From positions 1 to 46,765 of the forward strand of contig JAUWTM010000011.1 in the NCBI GenBank assembly GCA_030614715.1: a stretch of 46,765 nt of DNA, in the 5' to 3' direction. The notes beneath the pieces are model-generated. The model saw only the letters and a list, made by a program, of their open reading frames with translations, made no database searches and was not told the origin of the DNA. The stretch comes from Planctomycetota bacterium (lineage in GTDB: Bacteria > JAJVIF01 > JAPKYR01). Shown here one piece after another: positions 24,530 to 32,331 of the stretch. Position 1 is the first letter of the stretch. The number at the start of each line of letters is the position of its first letter. The translations under genes were made by a program, and so were the position numbers.

Positions 24530-27061
24530 GTGAGGTATTTCCAATCTTCTTTACTGTTGGTTCTGATAGTGAGCGTACTTCTGGTTTCATGCGGACGGTC
24601 CGACAGCCCCATATCCCCATCGCCGGATCTTCCCGCTATACAGCACTCCGAATCAAGTGATTCGGGACACCATCTCTTAAGTTATTACATCATTTCAGTC
24701 GACTTCGCTCAGGATAAGATTGAGCTGATCCCACTCAGGCAGGTCGCGGACCACTGGAACATCCTGGGATTCCTCGAAAATGGACCGTGCACGACATGCG
24801 TCAATATTACAAACTTCCAGACCGACGCGGACGGCTCCAAACTCGTTGATATCCAGTTGATTCATCCCTTCCCCGGCACGAATTTCACCGGCTTCGACGT
24901 GAGGGGTATCGTCATGTTCGACGGCACCAGATTTTTTACCGAATCCGGGCTTACGGTCAGCGATTCATCGCTCGGTGACGGCGAATGCCTGAACGCTGAC
25001 GGTTACACGACCCTTTACAATCCTTTCACATGGGGTTCGGGTCCCGGGGGCCTCCAGGGATACATCCCGGGTAAATTCTCAACACCGACACTCCCCTCTG
25101 CGACCCTTAACGGTTACCTTCGGCATTCAACTGAGGATTTTACGAACACCCGGAATGCATTTTACGCCGCGGACTCAGTCACGAGAACATATCGACTCCG
25201 ATTTCCAACAGGGTCGATTTTCACACTTGGCTACGCGGTCGATGCATCGTGGGCTCCACCGACCAATTTTCCGGTTACCGACCCTATGACTGACTTCCCT
25301 CCCGAGGCAAACTGCCCCGAGCCGTGGAAGATTGAAGTCACCGGACCACTGCCGGAATCTCACACGACCATTAACGGCGGTTTCGCGAACTTCCAGCTGG
25401 ACGTCTACGATTACCAGGGTTCTGAAAGCCACGGAATTCCAATCGCCGAGTGTGAGGATTTGTTCGACGGCATTGTGGAGGCAGAGCTTATGGGTCAGTT
25501 CGATGGATATTCATCGTGGCTGATCACGTTACCGGACACGAAGCTCGCGGATGAGGGAATTTATCGTTGCCTTATCTCAGTTGAGGATAATGAGAATGCC
25601 GGGTCTCCTGAGTACCTGAACCTGACATCGTATGCGATGGTTAATGTCACCATCGGACCGGGTTCATGGGCACGTACATGGGGTGGTACCGATTTCGATA
25701 TGGCGCAATCGGTCGCGGTTGACAGCGAGGGAAATGTCTATATCACAGGTTTCTTCCGCGGGACTGTCGATTTCGATCCGGGAGAAGGCGTGGAGGAGCA
25801 CACGGTCACCGGCTGGAGCGGTTACGAGGACGCATTCCTGAGCAAGTTCGATACCGATGGGGATTTTCTCTGGGTCCGGACGTGGGGTGGTGAATGGCAC
25901 GAAGGCGGGGAAGATGTCGCGGTCGATAGTGAGGGAAACATTTACATTGCAGGTTACTTCAATGAGGAGGTTGACTTCGATCCCGGTCCCGGTACTGACA
26001 TTCACAACGGAAACGGTGACTGGGACAGCTTCCTGTCCAAATTTTCACCCGATGGCACATTCCAGTGGGCGGGCACATGGGGTGCGCCGTACGCTGACAA
26101 GGCTCTTGGTGTGGCGTGCACAGATACCGATTATATTTTCGTGTGCGGCTACATGAACGGCGCGTGCGACTTCGATCCCGGCCCGGGAGTAGATTATGTC
26201 GATGCAATTCCGACATCCGGTTACCTGAGTAAATTCGAGCCGAACGGAAATTACATTTTCTCGAAGATCTGGCACGGTTACGGTGAGGGAACATGCATAG
26301 CACGGGCTGTCGATGTGGATAACATGGGAAATGTCTACGTTACTGGTGAATTCTGGGACAACGTTGACCTTGATCCCGACAGCGGCACGCAGAACTTCAC
26401 CGCTCCCGGATATTACTCCAACGCATACCTGAGCTCATTCGACTCGACGCTGAATTTCCAGTGGGGTTACGGATGGGGCGGCGATTCCAGTGATTCCAGC
26501 TTCGATGTCGCGGCCGATGATCTCGGGAGCGTGTACGCGGTCGGATGCTTCGGTGATACGGTCGACTTCATGCCGGGTCCGGGTCAGGAGCTCTGGACGG
26601 CACAGACCGAGCTCGATTCCTTCGCGGTTCGGTACTCGAACACCGGTGAGTTCGTCTGGTCAAAAGCGTGGGGAGGTCCGAACGGTGTTGGAGACGATGC
26701 CGACAAGGCTTACGCAGTCGATTGCGATTACGAGGGCAACGTCTACATAGCGGGTTACTTCAACAACACGATGGATTTCGATCCCGGTCCGGGTGATTAC
26801 AACCTGACTGCTGCCGGACAGACCGACTGCTACCTGACGTCGCTGGACACTAACGGTGACCATCGCTGGACAACTGTAGTCGGGGGAGCGAACCGTGACA
26901 GCCCGTGGGGGATCGCGGTCGATGCTGACAGGAACTCGTACATGGTCGGGATGTTCCAGGAGGAGGTCGATTTCAACCCATCGGCACTCACCGACAATCA
27001 TACAGCTGTGCAGGGCTTGGATTGTTTCCTCGTGAAGTACTTCTGGTGGGGCGGCTGGTAA
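24530..27061 (+). CDS. lipoprotein with shared N-terminal module and seven SBBP beta-propeller repeats
   Basis: 843 residues from GTG 24530, with an AAGGTG ribosome site. The lipobox is LLVSC (Cys21). The shared module (about 45-310) reads GPCTTC, then IHPFPG, TGFDVRGIVMFDG, NADGYTTLYNPFTW, LGYAVDASWAPP and DFPPEAN..EPW. From about residue 380 there are seven SBBP repeats of about 60 residues, each with WGG, a VDSEGNVYI strand, VDFDPGPG and an F-L-x-K-F/Y strand; seven repeats suit a seven-bladed propeller. Some FDPG loops vary (VDLDPDSG, VDFMPGPG). Probably surface-exposed; ligand unknown. Same architecture as the gene at 43407-45935. Confidence 0.85.
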   Translation: MRYFQSSLLLVLIVSVLLVSCGRSDSPISPSPDLPAIQHSESSDSGHHLLSYYIISVDFAQDKIELIPLRQVADHWNILGFLENGPCTTCVNITNFQTDADGSKLVDIQLIHPFPGTNFTGFDVRGIVMFDGTRFFTESGLTVSDSSLGDGECLNADGYTTLYNPFTWGSGPGGLQGYIPGKFSTPTLPSATLNGYLRHSTEDFTNTRNAFYAADSVTRTYRLRFPTGSIFTLGYAVDASWAPPTNFPVTDPMTDFPPEANCPEPWKIEVTGPLPESHTTINGGFANFQLDVYDYQGSESHGIPIAECEDLFDGIVEAELMGQFDGYSSWLITLPDTKLADEGIYRCLISVEDNENAGSPEYLNLTSYAMVNVTIGPGSWARTWGGTDFDMAQSVAVDSEGNVYITGFFRGTVDFDPGEGVEEHTVTGWSGYEDAFLSKFDTDGDFLWVRTWGGEWHEGGEDVAVDSEGNIYIAGYFNEEVDFDPGPGTDIHNGNGDWDSFLSKFSPDGTFQWAGTWGAPYADKALGVACTDTDYIFVCGYMNGACDFDPGPGVDYVDAIPTSGYLSKFEPNGNYIFSKIWHGYGEGTCIARAVDVDNMGNVYVTGEFWDNVDLDPDSGTQNFTAPGYYSNAYLSSFDSTLNFQWGYGWGGDSSDSSFDVAADDLGSVYAVGCFGDTVDFMPGPGQELWTAQTELDSFAVRYSNTGEFVWSKAWGGPNGVGDDADKAYAVDCDYEGNVYIAGYFNNTMDFDPGPGDYNLTAAGQTDCYLTSLDTNGDHRWTTVVGGANRDSPWGIAVDADRNSYMVGMFQEEVDFNPSALTDNHTAVQGLDCFLVKYFWWGGW

Positions 27062-27100
27062 TGGTGGGCCGACTGGTAATTGGGGGGGCGACATCCTTGT

Positions 27101-27132
27101 CGGCCGGAGCGGAATCATCCTGATTGCGCATT
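27101..27132. repeat. left inverted repeat of the 27.1-28.5 kb cassette
   Basis: 32 bp that match the reverse complement of 28468-28499 with one mismatch (first 25 perfect: CGGCCGGAGCGGAATCATCC then TGATT). Weaker similarity continues outward on both sides (G-rich tract, then GACATCC/GTCATCC). Confidence 0.85.
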
Positions 27133-27157
27133 GCTGAAGGTCAAGGAGGAATGGTAA

Positions 27158-28327
27158 GTGCGATTCTCGATTGGGTTTATGAGCTTATCCGAAATAATTA
27201 CAAGAAGATTCATACTCCTGATTCTATTATCATTTCTGCTAATAGTACCTGCTTCATGTCAGGACGCGTATAACTACCCAGACTACCAACCTGAATATCA
27301 GGGAAGAGTATACTTCTCTCCCTCAACAGTAAATATCAACTTCTTTGAACAATATGAAATGCGTGTGCTGCAGTTGCCTGATGCATACGATGTGTTATGT
27401 GCAACGAATCCACCGACAAGCTGGGAACGCGGGAAGGACAGCCTTATTTTTCATTACAATGGATCACAATATAATTTCCCTAAGGCTGACACATACGGAC
27501 ATTACCCGATTGTCAATGATCAGTATGTCGTTTACGTGCGCGATGATAATAAAACAGTAGCGATATTTGATTACACAGGTAATACATTTAATGAGATAAC
27601 CGTTCCAGACGAAATACACCGCATGTTCGGTCATGAACATATTTTTGTGATCACGTGGTTAGCAGATGGATCGGGATATGGCATCTACTTACTCACCCAG
27701 GATCAGGAATTACAGTATCTGGGTAAGATTCAAACGACGCGTATGTTGGTCAGCTATCATTTTCTTGTGCGAAATGATGTTATGTACGTTGGCGCGAGAT
27801 GTACAATCTACAAATGTTCTACTGAAGGAGTTGAAATTTACTACAACTTACAGCCAAACGATGGTTGTGATGAAGATTCAAATTCTTCAGGATTTATTAG
27901 AGATTCGTTAGAACGGTCTGACATACTAATCTGGGGAGTTGTAGGAAGGTTATTCGTGTTCAGAGAGGACAATGCAGGATATGTAACAGTAAATTCAATG
28001 GAAGCCTGGTTTGTGACGCCGCATTGTTTTAAAGATGAAAAGATAATTTTTCAGGACACATCCAATGTGATACAAGAAATAGATCTCGTTACTGGGGAGA
28101 TTCAGGAATTATTTGGTCCAGTGGACCCGCCAATAATGTTGATAAGTGTAGACAACGATATTTTGGTGCTAGCCAGGAATTATTTGACACTTTTTTCGCG
28201 AAAGGGAGATATCCTACTCGAAATAATTAAGTCTGGTGATACAGAAGGGCACTTAGGTAAGTTATACGGCAATACGGAAGGTTTATATGTGCTTACAACT
28301 GAAGGGGAGGTAGTCGTTATCAATTAA
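27158..28327 (+). CDS. AT-rich putative lipoprotein of unknown function within inverted repeats
   Basis: 389 residues from GTG 27158, preceded by AAGGAGG. A hydrophobic signal (about 16-31) ends in a lipobox-like VPASC (Cys34). The mature part is beta-rich with repeated short strands of the kind seen in WD/YVTN-like propellers (YVVYVRDDNKTVAIFDYTG, IFVITWLADGSGYGIYLL, VMYVGARCTIYKC, LYVLTTEGEVVVIN), so a propeller fold is plausible; no named family is recognised. It lacks the CxxC/GFDV module of the other lipoproteins. It is clearly AT-richer than its neighbours (ATA, TTA, AAT codons), and it sits between 32-bp inverted repeats at 27101 and 28468. This suggests acquisition as a unit. Confidence 0.7.
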   Translation: MRFSIGFMSLSEIITRRFILLILLSFLLIVPASCQDAYNYPDYQPEYQGRVYFSPSTVNINFFEQYEMRVLQLPDAYDVLCATNPPTSWERGKDSLIFHYNGSQYNFPKADTYGHYPIVNDQYVVYVRDDNKTVAIFDYTGNTFNEITVPDEIHRMFGHEHIFVITWLADGSGYGIYLLTQDQELQYLGKIQTTRMLVSYHFLVRNDVMYVGARCTIYKCSTEGVEIYYNLQPNDGCDEDSNSSGFIRDSLERSDILIWGVVGRLFVFREDNAGYVTVNSMEAWFVTPHCFKDEKIIFQDTSNVIQEIDLVTGEIQELFGPVDPPIMLISVDNDILVLARNYLTLFSRKGDILLEIIKSGDTEGHLGKLYGNTEGLYVLTTEGEVVVIN

Positions 28328-28476
28328 TTCGGCATGCCGCATAAGCCGCAATGATCATCCGGGTTATCGCTCAGGCGACGGCCTGCCTCTATCAATGCCT
28401 TACAACGGTAGTACACTTCCGCTGCGCAGTCGGGGCAGAGCCAGTGATCTCTCTTAAAAATGGGATAAATGCGAAA
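28324..28476 (-). pseudogene. truncated zinc-ribbon reading frame without start codon
   Basis: On the minus strand a frame of 50 codons ends at TAA 28326-28324, overlapping the convergent lipoprotein stop. It encodes HWLCPDCAAEVYYRCKALIEAG and ends HCGLCGMPN: two CxxC pairs of a zinc ribbon. There is no ATG, GTG or TTG before the first Cys pair; upstream the frame runs into the 28468-28499 inverted repeat and a TGA at 28479-28477. It looks like the 3' end of a small zinc-ribbon gene whose 5' part was lost at the repeat. Confidence 0.5.
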
Positions 28477-28499
28477 TCAGGATGATTCCGCTCCGGCCG
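28468..28499. repeat. right inverted repeat of the 27.1-28.5 kb cassette
   Basis: Reverse complement of 27101-27132 with one mismatch. The inner part abuts the zinc-ribbon remnant; the outer side is followed by GTCAGGATGACACCCC. Confidence 0.85.
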
Positions 28500-28539
28500 T
28501 CAGGATGACACCCCTCCCAGTGGCCACCCTCCCAATTAG

Positions 28540-28590
28540 GGATGACGTCCCTTCAATTGAGAATGACGTCCTTTCAATTGAGGATGACGG
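28540..28590. repeat. short imperfect 21-bp tandem repeat
   Basis: Unit one is GGATGACGTCCCTTCAATTG plus A (28540-28560). Unit two is GAATGACGTCCTTTCAATTG plus A (28561-28581). A partial third (GGATGACGG) ends at 28590. A degenerate GGATGAC also occurs at 28503. Confidence 0.7.
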
Positions 28591-28593
28591 TAT

Positions 28594-28620
28594 GCCACCA
28601 ACCTTACGGTCGGTGCACAG
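28594..28620. repeat. dispersed repeat copy (partner of 1464-1490)
   Basis: 27 bp, GCCACCAACCTTACGGTCGG then TGCACAG; one difference from 1464-1490, about 27 kb away. Confidence 0.7.
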
Positions 28621-28672
28621 AATTTTTACCTGATAATGGGGTACACAAAGACAAATAGTGTGCGCGGTTTAT

Positions 28673-30592
28673 TTACTTTTCCTGTAATGGGATGCCATCG
28701 ATGTCCTTGGGGATATCGACATCGAGATGGTGGAGGATCGTTGGTGCGAGATCGAGGATCTCGGCACCTTTTTCCTTGTTAAACGCGGGGTACTTTTCAG
28801 ACGACATGAACACGCCGCTCGCGAACTCGCTGTTCACCGAGCAATGATCAGCCGACCATTTTTTCCTGTTATCAGCGACGATTTCAGCCGGAATGCCTCC
28901 GAGCGATGTCTGCCAGCTCACGCGGTAGCCCATGTGGAACCCGATCACGAGGTCACCAGCGTCCGGCACTCTCGGACCCGTGAAAATACGGTCCGCCTTG
29001 TGTATCACGCTTATTATGGGTTCTCCGGTTGCAGGATCGATGAACTTCGAGAACTTATCGATGATCTCATCGCGAAGTTCCTCGTACTCACGTCCCGGAT
29101 TGACGGTTCCCTTCGATTCCCTGCCCCTGAGGTTGATGTATATCTTCCCGAGCCCGAGTGAATAGGCCCTCGATTTGCTCCAGTCGACTCCCGGCCAGAA
29201 GGTTCCTCCCTGCTGAAGGTCCTTCAGGCTGTAATCGGCACGGCATGAGTCCGGGTCGGCATAAAGAAAACCCTCTTCACGGAGCCACGTGTTAACGTTA
29301 ACTTCCCTGCGGAAAGAATTGAACCCGTGATCGCTCATGAGCATGAAAACGGTGTCCCTGTCGAGACGTTTCGCCACCTCGCCGACAGTGCGGTCGAATT
29401 TCTCGTAGGTCCTCTCTATTACATCTCCCCAGCGCTTCGCTTCGGCTGCGTCGTACGCCGGATGCCCGTCGTCGATGCATCGCCAGAACATGTGCTGGTT
29501 ACGGTCGGTCGCCTCGAAAACGGCAATCAGGAAATCGTCCTCTTTTTCCTCGATCATCCCGTGGACCATTCTCTCGAGCTGGTCGTGGAATTCATCGGCC
29601 TCTTCGATGAACGATGCCTCGTCGAGACGGCCCTCGTTCAGTCCCCACGTGTCCTCCATCCAGCCAAGCGTGCAGAAGTTCCCGTGCTGTTTCGCGAGTT
29701 CCTTCGACCATCCGGCGGGATGGGTGACAGGATAAAACGCATCAGACGGGTCGAGTGATATCTGGGAAAGATACAGCTTGAGTGGATTGGTGCGATGCAG
29801 GATGAACCTCATGATTCCGCGGGGTTTCACGGTGATCGGGCCGAATGAAACCTCGAAAAATACTGGTTCCCATCCGCTCCACTTTCCTGGAGACAGTCTG
29901 AGCTTCTGGTCCTGCCATTCGAGGTTCGCGCCGCCGTCCTGCACGGTGATTTTCAACGGCACCGGGCCGTTCGCACGCTTTGGTCCGACAATCCCGGTTT
30001 CAAAGGAGCCATCCGCTCCGCGAGTCATCGCAACAACCACTCCGCCCATCTCTGTGTCAGCATCCGAGCCACCCTCCTCGTAGAGAACACTGGTTCCCCA
30101 TGTCCCGCGAAGGTCGGGAACTCCAAGGCCGGAGAGAAGCCGCCCGTTGAACTTTTCAGGTGGGAATGTAACCGGTACGCGTACTACGGTGGATCTGAGA
30201 CCGGCGTCGCTGAGGATTTTCCACAAGCTTGTGCCGCCGCGATTGCAGATCGGCTCCGGTTTACCAATTTTCTTCTGGCGTACGCTGACCGGGGCGATTT
30301 TCGGGATGTATGTCTGGGGGTCCCTGTGGAGGAAGTCGAAAATCCCGTGCTTGCCGGGGTTCATTCCGGTCGCGAAACTCGACCATGCGACCGGGCTTTC
30401 AGCGGGAGTCGTTGTACCGAGACGCGTGTAACCACCGCGCTCGACAACCGCCTGCATGTTCGGCATACGACCCTCTTTCATGAGCTTCTCGAACATTCGA
30501 GGGTCCATGCCGTCCGAGCCAAGGACTACGACTCTTCGGCGCGCTCTCTTCTTTCCCACTAAAACCGACTTAAGGCGATCCAGAAAACCCAT
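28673..30592 (-). CDS. alkaline phosphatase superfamily phosphodiesterase/nucleotide pyrophosphatase-like hydrolase
   Basis: 639 residues. The N-terminal metal motif VVVLGSDGMDP (Asp27) is followed by TPAESPVAWSSFATGMNPGKHGIFDFL, where Ser66 is the probable nucleophile in the place usually held by Thr. Later come AVFEATDRNQHMFW (metal Asp/His), FMLMSDHGFNSF and the SADHCS block near the end, completing a two-metal site. Members hydrolyse phosphodiester or phosphonate bonds of nucleotides, lipids or sugars. There is no signal peptide; a basic N-terminus (KKRARRR) suggests a cytoplasmic or membrane-face location. Substrate not assignable from sequence. Confidence 0.88.
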   Translation of the reverse strand: MGFLDRLKSVLVGKKRARRRVVVLGSDGMDPRMFEKLMKEGRMPNMQAVVERGGYTRLGTTTPAESPVAWSSFATGMNPGKHGIFDFLHRDPQTYIPKIAPVSVRQKKIGKPEPICNRGGTSLWKILSDAGLRSTVVRVPVTFPPEKFNGRLLSGLGVPDLRGTWGTSVLYEEGGSDADTEMGGVVVAMTRGADGSFETGIVGPKRANGPVPLKITVQDGGANLEWQDQKLRLSPGKWSGWEPVFFEVSFGPITVKPRGIMRFILHRTNPLKLYLSQISLDPSDAFYPVTHPAGWSKELAKQHGNFCTLGWMEDTWGLNEGRLDEASFIEEADEFHDQLERMVHGMIEEKEDDFLIAVFEATDRNQHMFWRCIDDGHPAYDAAEAKRWGDVIERTYEKFDRTVGEVAKRLDRDTVFMLMSDHGFNSFRREVNVNTWLREEGFLYADPDSCRADYSLKDLQQGGTFWPGVDWSKSRAYSLGLGKIYINLRGRESKGTVNPGREYEELRDEIIDKFSKFIDPATGEPIISVIHKADRIFTGPRVPDAGDLVIGFHMGYRVSWQTSLGGIPAEIVADNRKKWSADHCSVNSEFASGVFMSSEKYPAFNKEKGAEILDLAPTILHHLDVDIPKDIDGIPLQEK

Positions 30593-30854
30593 TGTTATAA
30601 CTCGTATGACCCGTGTATCATCCTAACCTTTTGATTATCTTAAATCAGATGGATTACGATTGAAAAATAACCTTCGATCAGGCATAAAAAAAACAGGCCA
30701 CCTACCCCTCAACTGGTCGACACCAAATCGCCCTTCAGAGCCAGTGACCCGAAATACACTATTTACCTGTGCATATATATATACCATTTTTTATACGTTT
30801 TCTCAACCGTGAACGGACGTTTAACACGCTGCATTCTGCAGTGTTTAAGCAGCC

Positions 30855-32078
30855 TCAATACCTGAAAAGCGAATCCTCCCAGACCTTCAGTTCGCGGCCG
30901 CCCTCCCACCCGTCACCGGGCTCCCGGATCACGAATGCAAGGGGTATTTGTCTGGACGCACCTATACTGCCGATCCCGCTCGAACCCCCGACCCACATAG
31001 CCGATGAACCACCGGAATCGCACATGATCGCTTCTCTAGCGTTGCATTCAATCATCACATCGGCTGCCGCACTGACGGACAGAGCCGGACCACGGGTAAT
31101 CGCAAGGAATATTTCGTCGTTCCATGTAAGTCCTATAATGCTCCTGTGGGCGCTCCCGAGAATGTTCCCACTGTACGTGGTCTCAGCGGAATAATCCCTG
31201 GCATGGCCATCGTGGACGAACCATGGACCCAGTGTTGCGATCCAGTTCATAAGCTCCCAGTCTTCGGGAAGCTCGTACGCGTATATAGCAGTCCTGTTAC
31301 CGACCTGGTAGCGCTCCGCATCGGAGGTCGTGCTCCCCCGGAAAACAAGGGCATAGCCGCCGTCCGGAATAGTAAGGGAGCCTGATGAGACCTCGATAAC
31401 CTCACCGTCCCATCTCTCTTCATCGTCATGATACGGGCCGTAGATGACAATTTCATCGCTGCGGGTTACATCTGGCGATATCGCGACCACTGTTCCTCCC
31501 TGGGCGTTAACAGAGGACCCCCAGTTGTGATCGTAAAGCGTCACAGCGTTGTTTGCAGCCGGATTGTTAACACCGTAGAGCCAGATCGGCTCGAAATACT
31601 CGTCGCTGGTGACGAAAGCCTTCGGGTGGGCGACCTCTACCTGAAATTCCCCGTCGGGATCGATTCCAACTAAAGGCCGCATCAGGTTCCCGAGCTGTGC
31701 AATCCGGCTATTTATTGCTGTGAACCCTAATGGATAAACACGGTTCCCAGATGATGCAAAATACGGACCGTTCATCGATGCAAGGGCACCTGTACGGGAG
31801 CCGATCGACTGGGCGGACGCGGTCTGGCCCATTAAATCACCACCCAGGGCAACATCCAATGTGAGCCTGCCGTCCCGGATAGCATCGAGATCGATAGTAA
31901 CCATATGAACCGTCACAGTGCCCGAGGAGCCTGAGACAGTGATCCGGGAGTAATCGACATCCGGATCGAGTGACACCGTCTGCAGAATTTCGCTGCCGGA
32001 TGCGGGATGCCCGGTGAGCCCGATAAACAGTGCGATAAGAATTGGCAACATGCTGAGATTTAATGGTGGCCTGACCAT
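30855..32078 (-). CDS. secreted phosphodiester glycosidase (NAGPA/DUF2233-type)
   Basis: 407 residues with a signal peptide (about 1-28, ending ASG). An N-terminal strand region (HMVTIDLDAIRDGRLTLDVALGGD) leads to the NAGPA core: ALASMNGPYFASSGNRVYPLG, then FLAITRGPALSVSAAADVMIECNAREAIMCDSGGSSAMWVGG, then PLAFVIREPGD. The MNGPYF and DSGGSSAM motifs are hallmarks of the family that uncovers GlcNAc-1-phosphodiesters and of bacterial exopolysaccharide-associated homologues. Exported; probably acts on surface or environmental glycans. Same strand as the hydrolase at 28673 but separated by 262 bp with no recognisable feature. Confidence 0.87.
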   Translation of the reverse strand: MVRPPLNLSMLPILIALFIGLTGHPASGSEILQTVSLDPDVDYSRITVSGSSGTVTVHMVTIDLDAIRDGRLTLDVALGGDLMGQTASAQSIGSRTGALASMNGPYFASSGNRVYPLGFTAINSRIAQLGNLMRPLVGIDPDGEFQVEVAHPKAFVTSDEYFEPIWLYGVNNPAANNAVTLYDHNWGSSVNAQGGTVVAISPDVTRSDEIVIYGPYHDDEERWDGEVIEVSSGSLTIPDGGYALVFRGSTTSDAERYQVGNRTAIYAYELPEDWELMNWIATLGPWFVHDGHARDYSAETTYSGNILGSAHRSIIGLTWNDEIFLAITRGPALSVSAAADVMIECNAREAIMCDSGGSSAMWVGGSSGIGSIGASRQIPLAFVIREPGDGWEGGRELKVWEDSLFRY

Positions 32079-32116
32079 AATGGAAGTTTATCAGAATTAA
32101 TGGCCGAATGAGACGG

Positions 32117-32144
32117 TTCAGGTAAAAATCCAGATTTACCTGAA
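32117..32144. promoter_or_regulatory. perfect 10-bp dyad in divergent intergenic region
   Basis: TTCAGGTAAA (32117-32126) and TTTACCTGAA (32135-32144), 8 bases apart. It lies between the divergent glycosidase and lipoprotein genes and upstream of a TATAAT at 32173-32178, so an operator is the simplest reading. Confidence 0.4.
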
Positions 32145-32172
32145 TTTACTTTCATTTACTGTGATTTTTTTC

Positions 32173-32178
32173 TATAAT
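32173..32178 (+). promoter_or_regulatory. candidate -10 box of the lipoprotein/small-peptide unit
   Basis: Perfect TATAAT; only a weak -35 (TTTCAT at 32150-32155, 17-bp spacing). It would give a 5' leader of about 145 nt. Confidence 0.35.
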
Positions 32179-32331
32179 TCACCATATTCTCTTATCGTGG
32201 GGCACAAAGCATCTTTCGGTATAACTTGTATCCATTAACCTGGTTCCGGAATCAGTAAAGGAATCTCCTTTATCTGTTCCTCTGATAAAATTAATCTAAA
32301 TTTGCATACTTGCGAGAACAAGGAGGCAATT

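Larger units (their letters stand above)
28328..28672. other. repeat-bearing intergenic region
   Basis: 345 bp between the AT-rich lipoprotein gene and the leftward hydrolase. Contents: the zinc-ribbon remnant (28324-28476), the right inverted repeat (28468-28499), a 21-bp tandem repeat (28540-28590) and a dispersed repeat copy (28594-28620). No intact gene. Confidence 0.6.

Noticed and set aside
27158-28327. Insertion sequence, because of flanking inverted repeats
   Set aside because: The enclosed protein has a signal peptide and beta-rich sequence with no transposase motif (no DDE or HUH signature).
28500-28620. CRISPR array suggested by spaced short repeats
   Set aside because: Units are directly abutting 21-mers without unique spacers, and no cas genes are present.
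30820-30850. Inverted repeat AACAC..CTGCA/TGCAG..TGTTT after the glycosidase gene as a terminator
   Set aside because: The arms pair only with bulges and no T-run follows on the minus strand.
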